Source: Pelagibius sp965227505
Lineage (GTDB): Bacteria > Pseudomonadota > Alphaproteobacteria > Kiloniellales > Kiloniellaceae
Direction: 5' to 3'
Assembly: GCF_965227505.1 (NCBI RefSeq)
Contig: NZ_OZ245757.1
Coordinates: 868,001 to 932,000 of the forward strand
Length of the DNA stretch: 64,000 bases
In this document: piece after piece, positions 42,021 through 51,401 of the stretch
How positions within the stretch are numbered: position 1 is the stretch's first letter
Layout of the letters: each line of letters opens with the position of its first letter
The notes under the pieces: generated by a model
The model's input: the letters and a program-made list of their open reading frames with translations, nothing else
Databases searched by the model: none
Told to the model about the DNA's origin: nothing
Made by a program: the position numbers and the translations under genes

Positions 42021-45000
42021 AAGCCGTCATCGACGCGGCCATATCACGCAGCCGCACTGTCGTCTCGACCCTGATTCTGATCCTCGTTGCGGGAAGCGTC
42101 GCCTATGTGTCCATTCCCAAGGAGGACTCGCCGGACATCAACATCCCGACGCTCTATGTCGTTGCGGCCCATGACGGCATCTCGCCGGAAGATGCGGAAC
42201 GGCTTCTGATCAAACCGCTGGAGAAGGAACTTCGGGCAATCGAGGGCGTCAAGGAGATGACGTCCACCGCGTATCTGGGCGGCGCCAACGTGGTGATGGA
42301 GTTCGATGCCGGGTTCGACGCGGACCAGGCGCTGATGGACGTGCGGGAGAAGGTGGACCTGGCCAAACCGGAGCTTCCGGAAGATGCGGAAGAGCCGACG
42401 GTTCACGAAATCAACCTCTCGCTCTTCCCGGTGCTGACCGTTTCTCTCTCCGGCAACGCACCAGAGCGCACGCTGCTGCGCATCGCCCGGGACCTGCAGG
42501 ACAAGATCGAGAGCCTCTCCAGCGTGCTGGAAGCCAGCATCGCCGGCGACCGGGATGAACTGGTGGAAGTGGTGATCGATCCGCTGGCGCTGGAAAGCTA
42601 CAACCTCAACGCCACTGACATTCTGGAGATGGTCTCGAAGTCGAACCGCGTGGTCGCGGCGGGTTCGCTGGACACCGGCCAGGGGCGCTTCGCGGTCAAG
42701 GTCCCCGGCCTCTTCGAAACCGTCGAAGACATCATCAACCTGCCGGTGAAGGTGAACGATGATGCGGTCGTGCGCTTCCGCGACATTGCGAGCCTGAGGC
42801 GCACGTTCAAGGATTCGGACGGCTTTGCGCGGCTGAACGGCGAACCGGCACTGGCCTTGGAGGTCTCCAAGCGCACCGGCGAGAACATCATCGAGACCAT
42901 CGAGCAGGTTCGCGCCGTCGTTGAAGAGGCCCGGCTGGCCTGGCCCGAGACGGTCACCGTGACCTATAGCCAGGACAAGTCGACGGACATTCGCAACAAC
43001 CTGCTCGACCTTCAGAACAATGTGCTGAGCGCCGTGTTACTGGTCATGGTGGTGGTGGTCGCCGCGCTCGGCCTGCGCTCCGCCCTGCTCGTCGGCATCG
43101 CCATTCCCGGCTCCTTCCTCACCGGCATCCTGGTGCTCGCCATCGCCGGCCTGACCGTCAACATCGTCGTGCTTTTCGCGCTGATCCTGGCCGTCGGCAT
43201 GCTGGTGGACGGCGCTATCGTGGTGACCGAGTACGCCGACCGCAAGATGAGCGAAGGCAGGCCGAAGAAGGAAGCCTATGCCTTGGCCGCCAAACGCATG
43301 GCCTGGCCGATCATCGCGGCAACGGCGACCACGCTGGCCGCCTTCCTGCCGCTGATGTTCTGGCCGGGCGTCGTCGGCGAATTCATGAAGTATCTGCCCA
43401 TCACGCTGATCGCCACCTTGAGCGCATCGCTGATGATGGCCCTGATTTTCGTGCCGACACTGGGCTCGGTCTTCGGAAAGCCTGGGGGCACCGCCGACCC
43501 GAAGACGATGAAGGCGCTTGCGGCGGGTGAGAGCGGCGACCTGAACGATGTCGGGGGGCTGACCGGCACCTACCTGCGAACGCTCGGGTTCATTCTGCGG
43601 CACCCGGCAAAGGTTCTCCTCTTTGCCGTGATGCTGCTGGTCGGCGTGCAGATGGCCTATGCCAGCTTCGGCCGGGGCGTCGAGTTCTTTCCGGACGTGG
43701 AACCGCACAATGCGGTCTTGCAGCTCCACGCCCGCGGCAACCTCTCGGTCGAGGAGCGGGACGAGCTGGTCCGCCAGGTCGAGAGCGTGGTCCTGGCCAT
43801 GCAGCGCGAATACGGCGAATTCCACGCCATCAGCGCGCAGTCGATGGCTGCCTCCGGCACCCAGGGCGGCGAGGAAGCGGAAGACGTGATCGGCAAGATC
43901 ATCGTTGAGTTCACCGACTGGTTCTCCCGCCGGCCGGCGGACGAAATCCTTGGCGAGATCCGCGAGCGCAGCGCGATCTTCGCCGGCGTCTTCGTCGAGG
44001 CGCGCAAGGAAGAGTCCGGTCCGCCGGTGGGCAAGCCCGTGCAGATCGAGGTTGCCTCGGCACAGCCTTCATTGATCGAACCGGCGGTTCAGCGCATCCT
44101 CGGCGCGATGGCCGACATCGGCGGTTTCGTCGACATCGAGGACGGCACCCAAATTCCCGGCATCGAGTGGGAACTGGCGGTCGACCGCGCCCAGGCCGCA
44201 AAGTTCGACGCCGATGTCAGCCTGATCGGCAGCTATGTGCGCATGCTGACCAACGGCATGGACCTGGGCGACTACAGGCCCGACGACAGCACCGAGGAAA
44301 TCGACATCGTCGTGCGTCTGCCTGAACAGTATCGCAACATCGAGCAGCTCGATCTGATCCGAATTCAGACTTCTTCCGGCTTGATCCCGATTTCCAACTT
44401 CGTCACGCGCGAGGCGAAACCCCGGGTCGGCCTGCTGAAGCGCACCGACAGCCGCCGGGCAATGACGATCAGGGCCGACGTGGCGCAGGGTCTGCTGGCC
44501 GACGACAAGGTGCAGGAGATCCGCGGCTGGCTTGCCGAGCAGGACTTCGATCCCCTGCTGGCCATCACCTTCAAGGGCGAGGACGAGGAGCAGAAGGCCG
44601 CTTCGGCGTTCCTCGGCAAGGCCTTCGGCGTGGCGCTGTTCATGATGGCGATCATCCTGGTGACCCAGTTCAACAGCTTCTACAGCGCCTTCCTGATCCT
44701 GACGGCGGTGATCATGTCGACGGTCGGCGTGATGATCGGCCTGCTCGTCACCAACCAGCCCTTCGGCATCGTCATGTCGGGCATCGGTGTCATTGCCCTG
44801 GCCGGTATCGTGGTGAACAACAACATCGTCCTGATCGACACCTTCGATCGGCTGCGCGCCACGACCGCGACCACCCGCGAGGCCATCCTGCGGACCGGCG
44901 CCCAGCGCCTGCGCCCGGTGCTGCTGACCACGATCACCACGATCCTGGGGCTGATGCCGATGGTGCTGGCCACCAACATCGATTTCTTCTCGCGCACCGT

Positions 45001-45268
45001 TCAGGTCGGCGCCCCTTCGACCCAGTGGTGGCGGCAGCTCGCGACCGCCATCGTCTTCGGCCTCACCTTCGCGACGCTCCTGACCCTCTTCGTGACCCCG
45101 AGCGCGCTGATGCTGCGCGACAACCTGAAGGGCGCGGTAGGGCGCCTGCGCGGCTGGCGGGGCCCGCGGCGTCGCATCATCGGCGAGCCCGACACGCCGG
45201 AAGCGGGTCAGGAAGGCCGCGGCGGCGCCGGGAAGAGCGGCCCGGGCGTTCCGCAGGCCGCCGAATAA
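42017..45268 (+). CDS. RND-family efflux permease
   Basis: 1083 residues from a GTG overlapping the upstream stop by 4 bp. Two repeats of a periplasmic loop and six-helix bundle are seen. The first bundle has the family-typical ALILAVGMLVDGAIVVTEYA (about 395-414) with the acidic residues of the proton relay, and KRMAWPIIAATATTLAAFLP after it; the second ends LRPVLLTTITTILGLMPMVL. It is of the AcrB/MexB-like multidrug class but in the more divergent branch with few relatives of known substrate. Confidence 0.88.
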   Translation: MKAVIDAAISRSRTVVSTLILILVAGSVAYVSIPKEDSPDINIPTLYVVAAHDGISPEDAERLLIKPLEKELRAIEGVKEMTSTAYLGGANVVMEFDAGFDADQALMDVREKVDLAKPELPEDAEEPTVHEINLSLFPVLTVSLSGNAPERTLLRIARDLQDKIESLSSVLEASIAGDRDELVEVVIDPLALESYNLNATDILEMVSKSNRVVAAGSLDTGQGRFAVKVPGLFETVEDIINLPVKVNDDAVVRFRDIASLRRTFKDSDGFARLNGEPALALEVSKRTGENIIETIEQVRAVVEEARLAWPETVTVTYSQDKSTDIRNNLLDLQNNVLSAVLLVMVVVVAALGLRSALLVGIAIPGSFLTGILVLAIAGLTVNIVVLFALILAVGMLVDGAIVVTEYADRKMSEGRPKKEAYALAAKRMAWPIIAATATTLAAFLPLMFWPGVVGEFMKYLPITLIATLSASLMMALIFVPTLGSVFGKPGGTADPKTMKALAAGESGDLNDVGGLTGTYLRTLGFILRHPAKVLLFAVMLLVGVQMAYASFGRGVEFFPDVEPHNAVLQLHARGNLSVEERDELVRQVESVVLAMQREYGEFHAISAQSMAASGTQGGEEAEDVIGKIIVEFTDWFSRRPADEILGEIRERSAIFAGVFVEARKEESGPPVGKPVQIEVASAQPSLIEPAVQRILGAMADIGGFVDIEDGTQIPGIEWELAVDRAQAAKFDADVSLIGSYVRMLTNGMDLGDYRPDDSTEEIDIVVRLPEQYRNIEQLDLIRIQTSSGLIPISNFVTREAKPRVGLLKRTDSRRAMTIRADVAQGLLADDKVQEIRGWLAEQDFDPLLAITFKGEDEEQKAASAFLGKAFGVALFMMAIILVTQFNSFYSAFLILTAVIMSTVGVMIGLLVTNQPFGIVMSGIGVIALAGIVVNNNIVLIDTFDRLRATTATTREAILRTGAQRLRPVLLTTITTILGLMPMVLATNIDFFSRTVQVGAPSTQWWRQLATAIVFGLTFATLLTLFVTPSALMLRDNLKGAVGRLRGWRGPRRRIIGEPDTPEAGQEGRGGAGKSGPGVPQAAE

Positions 45269-45307
45269 CCGCCGGTCGTCGTAGCCAAAAACCGAGCGAA
45301 GAAACCG

Positions 45308-46123
45308 TCAGTCGGTGTCCTCTTCGTCATCGCCCGCGGCCTCGCTGCGGGCGCCGCTTCCCTCCTCCAAGGCCAGAGCGCGGGCTTCCTTGCGGTACTG
45401 GATTGCGGCCAGGGGAATACTGGCGAGATAAAGCAGGCCCACCAGCGTGACGGTGATCCAAGGCTCGGAAATCAGGAAGGCGGCAAAGAGCACCAGGCCC
45501 ACCATGGCGACACGGCGCTGCGGCGGCCGGAGCTTCAGGCGCTTGGCGGAGAACGTCGGGACCTGGCTCACCATCAGGATCGCCACGGCCAGGAGGGTCA
45601 GCAGGTTCAACAGGTCGCTGCGCAGAATGCTGTCGCCGAAGACGAAGCTCATGGTCAGCGGCAGCAATGCAAGGCCGGCGGCGGCCGGGGCCGGAACGCC
45701 GACAAAAAAGCGTGCGGCCAGGGGTTGGGGACTGTCCTCGCCCAGGGCGGCGTTGAACCGCGCCAGGCGCAGAGCGCAGCAGGCCGCGAAAACCAGGCAG
45801 AGCGCCCAACCCAGTCCGCCGGCGTCGGACAGCGTCCAGAGATAAATCATCACCGCCGGCGTGACGCCGAACGCGATGACGTCCGACAGCGAGTCGAGCT
45901 GCGCCCCGAACTCGCTGGTGGCCCCCATCAGGCGGGCGATGCGGCCGTCGAGCCCGTCGAGCAGCATTGCAACGACCACCGCGCCCACCGCCGCCTCCCA
46001 GCGATCCTGCAGCGCCAGCCGGATTGCGGTCAGCCCGGCGCAGAGCGCGAGCAGAGTCAGCGCATTGGGAATCATGCGGTTGATGGAAAGGGTCGAAACC
46101 CGTCTCCTGCGCAGGCGCGCCAT
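45308..46123 (-). CDS. pssA: CDP-diacylglycerol-serine O-phosphatidyltransferase
   Basis: 271 residues from ATG 46123. The CDP-alcohol phosphotransferase signature is perfect: D-G-x2-A-R-x8-G-x3-D-x3-D, spanning DGRIARLMGATSEFGAQLD and SLSD (about 85-107). Several membrane helices follow. It makes phosphatidylserine from CDP-diacylglycerol and serine. Its start is one base after the stop-side of the psd frame, so psd and pssA form a tight operon. The C-terminal acid-rich tail (EEGSGARSEAAGDDEED) is not conserved in the family. Confidence 0.88.
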   Translation of the reverse strand: MARLRRRRVSTLSINRMIPNALTLLALCAGLTAIRLALQDRWEAAVGAVVVAMLLDGLDGRIARLMGATSEFGAQLDSLSDVIAFGVTPAVMIYLWTLSDAGGLGWALCLVFAACCALRLARFNAALGEDSPQPLAARFFVGVPAPAAAGLALLPLTMSFVFGDSILRSDLLNLLTLLAVAILMVSQVPTFSAKRLKLRPPQRRVAMVGLVLFAAFLISEPWITVTLVGLLYLASIPLAAIQYRKEARALALEEGSGARSEAAGDDEEDTD

Positions 46124-46124
46124 G

Positions 46125-46835
46125 CTAGCGCTCCTCGCCTTGGCGCGCGGGCTCGTCGGACTGCAGGTCGGCCAGAACGGTCTCGCCGGCAATTGTCGTC
46201 TGATAGAGCGACACCAAGGGCGCCGTGCCTTCCGGCAGGTAAACGTCCATACGGCTGCCGAAGCGGATCAGGCCGAATATCTGCCCGGCGCGCACCGGCT
46301 GGTCCTCCGAGACATCGCAGACGATGCGCCGCGCAACCAGACCTGCAATCTGCACGAAGGCGATATCAATCCCGTCGAAGGTCGTGACTTTCAACGACAT
46401 CCGTTCATTGTCGACGGAAGCCTTGTCCAGCGCTGCATTGAGGAACTTGCCCGGTCGATAGGCCAACGCCGAAATCCTGCCGTCCACCGGCACCCTGTTG
46501 ATGTGAACGTTGAAGACGTTGAGGAAGATCGAGATCCGCGTGAGCGGTTCTGCCCCCATCTCCAGTTCCGGCGGCGGCACCGCTTTCTCGATCATCTGCA
46601 CGAGGCCGTCCGCCGGGGCAATCACCAGACCCGTTCGCGTCGGCGTCACCCGCGGCGGATTGCGGAAGAAGTAGGTGCAGAAGGCGACGGCCAGAAGACC
46701 GAGCCAGAACAGCGGCTCCCACAACAGGCCCAGCAGAATCGCGACGGCCAGTGCTGCGGCGATGAAAGGCCATCCGGCCCGGTGGATTGGTACCAATACG
46801 CTTCTGAACACGCGGTCGTCCTGCCCCCAGTCCAT
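46125..46835 (-). CDS. psd: Phosphatidylserine decarboxylase proenzyme, short type
   Basis: 236 residues from ATG 46835; the frame remains open upstream but loses family character. Membrane segments near 25-60 (FIAAALAVAILLGLLWEPLF) precede the catalytic domain: NVFNVHINRVPVDG (substrate His), and near the C-terminus RFGSRMDVYLP, the Gly-Ser site of self-cleavage that makes the pyruvoyl group (classic LGST is FGSR here). It converts phosphatidylserine to phosphatidylethanolamine directly before pssA, which supplies its substrate. Confidence 0.87.
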   Translation of the reverse strand: MDWGQDDRVFRSVLVPIHRAGWPFIAAALAVAILLGLLWEPLFWLGLLAVAFCTYFFRNPPRVTPTRTGLVIAPADGLVQMIEKAVPPPELEMGAEPLTRISIFLNVFNVHINRVPVDGRISALAYRPGKFLNAALDKASVDNERMSLKVTTFDGIDIAFVQIAGLVARRIVCDVSEDQPVRAGQIFGLIRFGSRMDVYLPEGTAPLVSLYQTTIAGETVLADLQSDEPARQGEER

Positions 46836-46962
46836 ATCCCTACAGCAGTAATAGACCAGCGGCCGCCCCTCAGACAGCGGAAAAAACAGCGAAACTGGTG
46901 CTTTACCGATCGTTAAAGCCGAACTGTTAGCCTTGCGGGCTGTTGATGCGGGAGAGAGTGCC

Positions 46963-47538
46963 TTGGACGCCCCGGGGAACGAGCCAAGCGAATCCACGAC
47001 CTCGAAGGACGATGCGAAGTCGGCTGTCAAATCGGTGGCCGATGCCGCGCTGCCACTCGAGGTCGGGTCTATTGCGCTGGGTGACGACGGCCATATCAGC
47101 CGCCGCGACCCTGACCAGCCTCTGCATTTTGCATTTACGGCCTGCGGCGTTCGCTTCGATGCGGACCTGGCCGACCGCTCCGCCCCCCTGCGCCTGGAAG
47201 CCAACCTCGGTAAGCTGCCCTACACGGCCGAATCGCCGGAAGGACGGCAGCTGGCCCGTTCGGTGATGGCCGCCACGGATCGCCTTGGCTGCGGCCAGAT
47301 CCTGCTTTCGGATCAACAGGACATGGTTCTGAAAGCCGAAATGGCGCCGCCTGCGCCGCGCACAGCGGTCAACGTGATCGCGACGGCGGCCTACCTGGTT
47401 GCAGCGCTCAAACCCTACCTCGATCTTCTGGGCGAGGCTGTCGCCATTCGCCGACCGCCGCCCAGCGAGGATCAGCGGTCCATCGAGGGCCAGCCGGTCG
47501 TCGAGGACGAAGCGGCGCAAGACCAAGCCGCGCCCTGA
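46963..47538 (+). CDS. Hypothetical protein (YbjN-like pattern)
   Basis: 191 residues from a TTG at 46963 with GGGAGAGA upstream; no ATG gives a good start. An acidic N-terminus (about 30 residues) is followed by LEVGSIALGDDGHISRRD and a mixed alpha/beta region, ending in a Pro/Glu-rich tail. The arrangement is somewhat like YbjN/Tir-chaperone proteins, but I do not recognise it with confidence. It is divergent from psd, with 127 bp between starts. Confidence 0.55.
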   Translation: MDAPGNEPSESTTSKDDAKSAVKSVADAALPLEVGSIALGDDGHISRRDPDQPLHFAFTACGVRFDADLADRSAPLRLEANLGKLPYTAESPEGRQLARSVMAATDRLGCGQILLSDQQDMVLKAEMAPPAPRTAVNVIATAAYLVAALKPYLDLLGEAVAIRRPPPSEDQRSIEGQPVVEDEAAQDQAAP

Positions 47539-47618
47539 CGGTCAAGCGGACCGCTCCCCCTTCTCACCTGCCGCCGGATCGGGCGTCATCGGTCCACGCG
47601 CATCCGGTTCACACGCTC

Positions 47619-48908
47619 TCAGTTCGCTCTGGGAAGGGCAAAGACCTGGCCCGGATAGATCAGGTCCGGATCGCGGATCTGGTCTGCATTGGCTTGGTAG
47701 ATGACCGAATAGCGCAGGCCCTGGCCGTAGGTGCGCCGGGCAATGCGCCAGAGAGAGTTTCCGGGCTGCACGATGACATAGTCGTCGCCCTGGGCGATCT
47801 GCCGTGCCGGCTCGCGCGAAAACGGTGTTTCAACCCGCGCGATCACAGATCCGTCGTCCGCCAGCTGATCGACGCGCAGATCATGCAGACCTTCCAGAAT
47901 CGGCGATGCCGGAGACAAGGCCCAGCGCCCTTCGCCGTCGGCGACCGCCTCGCCGATGGGCCTGTTGTTGAGATAGACAAGCATCCGCGCACCCGGCGCG
48001 GCCCGCCCCCCGAGGATGGCCCGGCCGCTCTCGTCGTAGTCGACGGAATCCAGAACCAGGCCGCCGACGGCGATACCTTCCTCAGGCTGCTGCGGCAGCA
48101 CCTTGCTGGCACCGCCGCCTCTCGGCGTGAGAACCGCCAATACCGGCGGCTCCGCGCTCGCGGCTGTACCGGCCGTCTCTCGAGACTCCGGTCCGGCGGC
48201 TCCGCCGGCCTCGGCCGAAGGCGGGGCCGGCTGCGTCTTCGGCACCATGACGACGACAAGGTCTTCGGAGAGCCGCTTGCGGCCGTCAGGCGCCTTGGCC
48301 TCGATCCCGATCTCATGGCTGCCCGGCGCCAGCGGTTGCTCCGCCACGATCGCCCAGGCACCACTGCCGTCGGCTTTCGTGGTGCCCACCGTGCCGTCGG
48401 CGCCGAGCGTGACCTTCACCTCGCTGTTGGGTTCGGCGCGCCCGGCGATCACCGCCTCGCCGCTGGGCTCCACACGCACGACATCGAAGGTCGGGGCCGT
48501 GCTGTCCGTCGCCGCATCCCCGTCCGCAGCCGGCAGGGCGGCCTCCTGACGGCGCTTGACCGACGGCCCTGCCGGTACCACGCCGGCCCCGTCGCCGGCT
48601 GTGGCGGCATCGTCGCTGGCGGGCGTTGACGGAACCGGGCTTTCCGAAGGCGCTGCGTCCGGGCGCGCGGCGGTCTCCGATCCGGCAGTGTCGCGCGAAG
48701 CCGCAGAGGGAGCCGCAGAGGGAGCCGCAGAGGGAGCCGCAGAGGGAGCCGCAGAGGGAGCCGCAGAGGGAGCCGCAGAGGGAGTTGCAGAGGGAGTTGC
48801 AGAGTCGGAAACGATCCGGGCATCGTCCTCGCCACCGAACTGCAAGTATCCCACCAGGGCCGCCGCCGCGATGGCGACCGCCCCCAGACCGATTACGAGC
48901 TTTTTCAA
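47619..48908 (-). CDS. Membrane-anchored LysM protein with AAPS tetrapeptide repeats
   Basis: 429 residues from a TTG (GGAGG eight bases upstream). One N-terminal helix (LVIGLGAVAIAAAALVGYL), then a low-complexity region of about nine APSA units coded by a 12-bp minisatellite, two Ig/Big-like domains (VVRVEPSGEAVIAGRAEP, VLDSVDYDESGRAILGG), and a C-terminal LysM (DYVIVQPGNSLWRIARRTYG then QGLRYSVIYQAN). It should be held in the inner membrane and bind peptidoglycan in the periplasm, a scaffold role. Proteins of this layout are widespread in Alphaproteobacteria without a defined task. Confidence 0.83.
   Translation of the reverse strand: MKKLVIGLGAVAIAAAALVGYLQFGGEDDARIVSDSATPSATPSAAPSAAPSAAPSAAPSAAPSAAPSAASRDTAGSETAARPDAAPSESPVPSTPASDDAATAGDGAGVVPAGPSVKRRQEAALPAADGDAATDSTAPTFDVVRVEPSGEAVIAGRAEPNSEVKVTLGADGTVGTTKADGSGAWAIVAEQPLAPGSHEIGIEAKAPDGRKRLSEDLVVVMVPKTQPAPPSAEAGGAAGPESRETAGTAASAEPPVLAVLTPRGGGASKVLPQQPEEGIAVGGLVLDSVDYDESGRAILGGRAAPGARMLVYLNNRPIGEAVADGEGRWALSPASPILEGLHDLRVDQLADDGSVIARVETPFSREPARQIAQGDDYVIVQPGNSLWRIARRTYGQGLRYSVIYQANADQIRDPDLIYPGQVFALPRAN
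48700..48807. repeat. 12-bp in-frame minisatellite in the LysM gene
   Basis: Seven perfect GCCGCAGAGGGA units start at 48700 and recur every 12 bp to 48783; two variants (GTTGCAGAGGGA, GTTGCAGAGTCG) follow. On the coding strand each unit adds the four residues AAPS or TPSA, so changes in copy number keep the frame. Confidence 0.85.
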
Positions 48909-48981
48909 ACTCCTAGCCTCCTATCCCCGCAAAACAGCCTAGTACGCGGGGATCAGGGGCGCAATGCCGGCCGGCTTAGGA

Positions 48982-49935
48982 TCAAGGTCCGCTTATGGGC
49001 TGCAAGCTCTTGAGATAAATGGCTATTGCCGTCAGGTCCTCGTCGCTGAGGTGACTTGTGCCGTGCTCGATCACCTCCCCCATGGAGTCGCTGAGGAAGT
49101 CGCCCTCCGGTGTGATGCCGATTTTGAGGGCGCTCGCGATGTCGGATTCGCTCCAGCCCGCGAGGCCGCCCTCCGCGGGAGTCAGGTTCGGAACCCTGCC
49201 ACCGTCCGGCCCTTTCGGGTTGCCGGCCAGTTCGAGGCTGTCGTCGACGGCGCCGAGGAACCCGCGCGGGCTGTGGCACTCGCCGCAATGCCCGAGGTGG
49301 CGGGTGAGATAGGCCCCCCGGTTCCAGGCCGCGTCCTGCTGAGCGTCTTCCTGGTAGGCACCGGCCTCGAAGAACATGGTCTTCCAGAGCCCCAGCGTGA
49401 AACGCAGATTGTAGGGGAAGTTAAGGTCGTGCGGCTTGTTCTGGGTTTCCGCGGGTTCCTGCGCGAAGAGGTAGGCTTGCAGGTCGGCGATATCTCCGTC
49501 GCTCATCCCGGTATAGGACGTATAGGGAAACGAGGGGTAATAGGGATCGCCGTCCGGCGATACGCCGTGACGCAGGGCGGCCTGAAAGTCCTCGTCGCTC
49601 CAGGCGCCGATGCCGTAGACCGGATGCGGCGTGATGTTCGGGCTGTAGAACGTCCCGAAGGGTGTTTCCAGGGCGCGGCCACCGGCCAGGGGCGCCCCGC
49701 CCCCCTTGGTGTCGGTGTGGCAGCTGTAGCAACCGGCCGCGCGGAACACATAAGCGCCTCTTTGAACGGCATCGTCCGGCACTGCACCTGCGTCTGAGGC
49801 GTCTTCCGCCGAAACCGCCGGTGCCTCGGCGGACTGCCCGGCCACCGGCGCCGACCAGACAGCCGCTACGCCCCAGACTGCCCCATACGCCAAGCGGCGC
49901 AGCAGCGCCCGCACTCTACCTGCGCTATGGATCAT
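48982..49935 (-). CDS. Diheme cytochrome c
   Basis: 317 residues from ATG 49935; a GTG two codons earlier is possible. A Sec signal ends PVAGQS at about residue 34. Two haem-binding sites are seen, CYSCH at 69-73 and CGECH at 217-221, each with a downstream Met candidate (YTGMSDGD; FLSDSMGEV). The layout matches the cytochrome subunit of membrane alcohol/aldehyde dehydrogenases and related periplasmic electron carriers. It is 109 bp downstream of the cytochrome c' gene, separated by hairpins. Confidence 0.84.
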   Translation of the reverse strand: MIHSAGRVRALLRRLAYGAVWGVAAVWSAPVAGQSAEAPAVSAEDASDAGAVPDDAVQRGAYVFRAAGCYSCHTDTKGGGAPLAGGRALETPFGTFYSPNITPHPVYGIGAWSDEDFQAALRHGVSPDGDPYYPSFPYTSYTGMSDGDIADLQAYLFAQEPAETQNKPHDLNFPYNLRFTLGLWKTMFFEAGAYQEDAQQDAAWNRGAYLTRHLGHCGECHSPRGFLGAVDDSLELAGNPKGPDGGRVPNLTPAEGGLAGWSESDIASALKIGITPEGDFLSDSMGEVIEHGTSHLSDEDLTAIAIYLKSLQPISGP

Positions 49936-49975
49936 GCTCACAAACCGTCGCGGTTGAGACTCGCGTTCGCGCGGT

Positions 49976-50008
49976 GACGGCGGGCACGGTCGCTCCGCAC
50001 CCGCCGTC
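49976..50008 (-). terminator. Hairpin between cytochrome c' and diheme cytochrome genes
   Basis: Perfect 9-bp stem GACGGCGGG/CCCGCCGTC with a 15-base loop. A second short dyad, GGCTTCTTGAAGCC at 50018-50031, lies directly after the cytochrome c' stop. No T-run; possible terminator or processing element. Confidence 0.45.
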
Positions 50009-50043
50009 CCTTAGCTCGGCTTCTTGAAGCCCGATCTTGAAGT

Positions 50044-50562
50044 TTAGGTCTCGGGTCCGCGATAGGTCGTATGGCAGCCGCCACACCCCTCTTTCCCAAA
50101 GGTCGCGAACTGGGCCTGGATGGTGCCGGCATCTCCGCTGTTGAGCACAGCAGCCATCTTCGCGGCCTCATCCTCCAACACCTTGCCGCGCTCGAGGAAG
50201 CCGTCCCAGTCGGACCAGATTTCCGGTTTTGACCGGTTCTTACCGACAGTATCCATTTCCTCAAGCGTCGCCTTGACCTCGAAGATCTCGGGGATCGACG
50301 TGGCCAGTTCGCCAATCTTGGCCGCCGCCGCCGAGGCTTCGGCCGCCGTGCCCTTGGAGGCCTTCACGAACTCCGCGATGATTTTCATATTGCCGCCAAC
50401 GTCCTTCATCGTTTGTTGGCGCTGCTTGACCGCCGCCATTTCATGGGCGTCGGCAACCAGCAGGTCGCTCGCATGGGAGGTCTGCACCACGCTGTTCGAC
50501 ATCAGCAGGGCGCCTGCGGCAACTGCGCAAACGCCTGCTGCGAGAATCGACTTTCGTAGCAT
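50044..50562 (-). CDS. Cytochrome c' / c-556 family protein
   Basis: 172 residues. A Sec signal ends QTSHA at about residue 31. The mature part is a four-helix bundle (AVKQRQQTMKDVGGNMKIIA and later helices) with the single haem motif CGGCH at the extreme C-terminus (160-164), the family hallmark. AGGAG precedes the ATG. It is a periplasmic haem protein used in electron transfer or binding of NO and similar gases. Confidence 0.87.
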   Translation of the reverse strand: MLRKSILAAGVCAVAAGALLMSNSVVQTSHASDLLVADAHEMAAVKQRQQTMKDVGGNMKIIAEFVKASKGTAAEASAAAAKIGELATSIPEIFEVKATLEEMDTVGKNRSKPEIWSDWDGFLERGKVLEDEAAKMAAVLNSGDAGTIQAQFATFGKEGCGGCHTTYRGPET

Positions 50563-50726
50563 CTTGATCTGCTCCTTGCTTGTTTTTCCCCGGCCCGCTT
50601 TATCCCTGGGCCTCTGTGTTGCGTCCTGCGAGCGGCGCAGGTGACTTGGCCTCCCTTCACCAAACGCGGCAAGCGGCCATTACTGGCGGCCGGCCGCCGG
50701 GCTGTGCTAGAAGGCGATCACGCGGT

Positions 50727-50743
50727 TGTGACGCAGCGTCACA
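50727..50743. promoter_or_regulatory. TGTGACGC-A-GCGTCACA palindrome upstream of the LOG gene
   Basis: Perfect 17-bp dyad, 65 bp before the start codon. It looks like the CRP/FNR half-site TGTGA/TCACA, but with seven rather than six spacer bases, so another dimeric regulator is as likely. Confidence 0.5.
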
Positions 50744-50807
50744 CTACCGCATCAGGGGGCAAATTCAATTGTGCCATTCTGTGTCCCCAGTCGATAACGG
50801 GTTTGTG

Positions 50808-51392
50808 ATGACGAAACTCACCGCGCTCTGCGTCTACTGCGGCTCTTCCGGACGGGTCCGCGAAAGCCACCTCGAAGCCGCCCGAAAGCTGGGGCGGCTG
50901 GCCGGCGAGAGCGGCGTCGACATCGTCTTCGGCGGCGGGCGCGTCGGGCTGATGGGCGCGGTGGCAGAAGGAGCCCTGGCGGCCGGCGGACGGGTCGTGG
51001 CGATCATCCCCCACCACCTGGAGGCTCTTGAGGTGGGCCTGCGCAATGCCAGCGAATACCTGGTGGTCGATTCCATGCACAGCCGCAAGCAGTTGATGGC
51101 CGAACGGGCCGATGCCTTCTGCGCCCTGCCCGGCGGCCTCGGCACCCTGGACGAAACCTTCGAGATCATCACCTGGCGGCAGTTGAAGCTGCACGACAAG
51201 CCGATCCTGCTGGTCAACCTCGACGGTTACTGGGACCCCTTGCTGCGCCTCATCGATCACCAGATCGAAGAAGGCTATCTCCGCGGCCCCACCGACGGCT
51301 TGTTCCAGGTCGTCGACAGTGTGGAAGCGGTCCTGGACACCGCGGCAAAGGCGCCCAGCCCCGCAATACCCGACAAGATCGAGCAGATGTAG
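50808..51392 (+). CDS. LOG-family nucleotide phosphoribohydrolase
   Basis: 194 residues from ATG 50808; GTG 50805 is equally open. The Rossmann-like fold shows CVYCGSS (8-14), VFGGGRVGLMG (40-50), the active-site SMHSRKQLM and the family signature PGGLGTLDE (108-116). LOG enzymes release adenine or other bases from nucleoside 5'-monophosphates; plant members activate cytokinins. In free-living bacteria the role is nucleotide clean-up. It lies upstream of icd on the same strand. Confidence 0.87.
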   Translation: MTKLTALCVYCGSSGRVRESHLEAARKLGRLAGESGVDIVFGGGRVGLMGAVAEGALAAGGRVVAIIPHHLEALEVGLRNASEYLVVDSMHSRKQLMAERADAFCALPGGLGTLDETFEIITWRQLKLHDKPILLVNLDGYWDPLLRLIDHQIEEGYLRGPTDGLFQVVDSVEAVLDTAAKAPSPAIPDKIEQM

Positions 51393-51401
51393 CCGGTCAG
51401 G

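Noticed and set aside
48700..48807. Tandem repeat considered as a CRISPR-like array
   Set aside because: Units are contiguous 12-mers without spacers and lie in frame inside a coding region.
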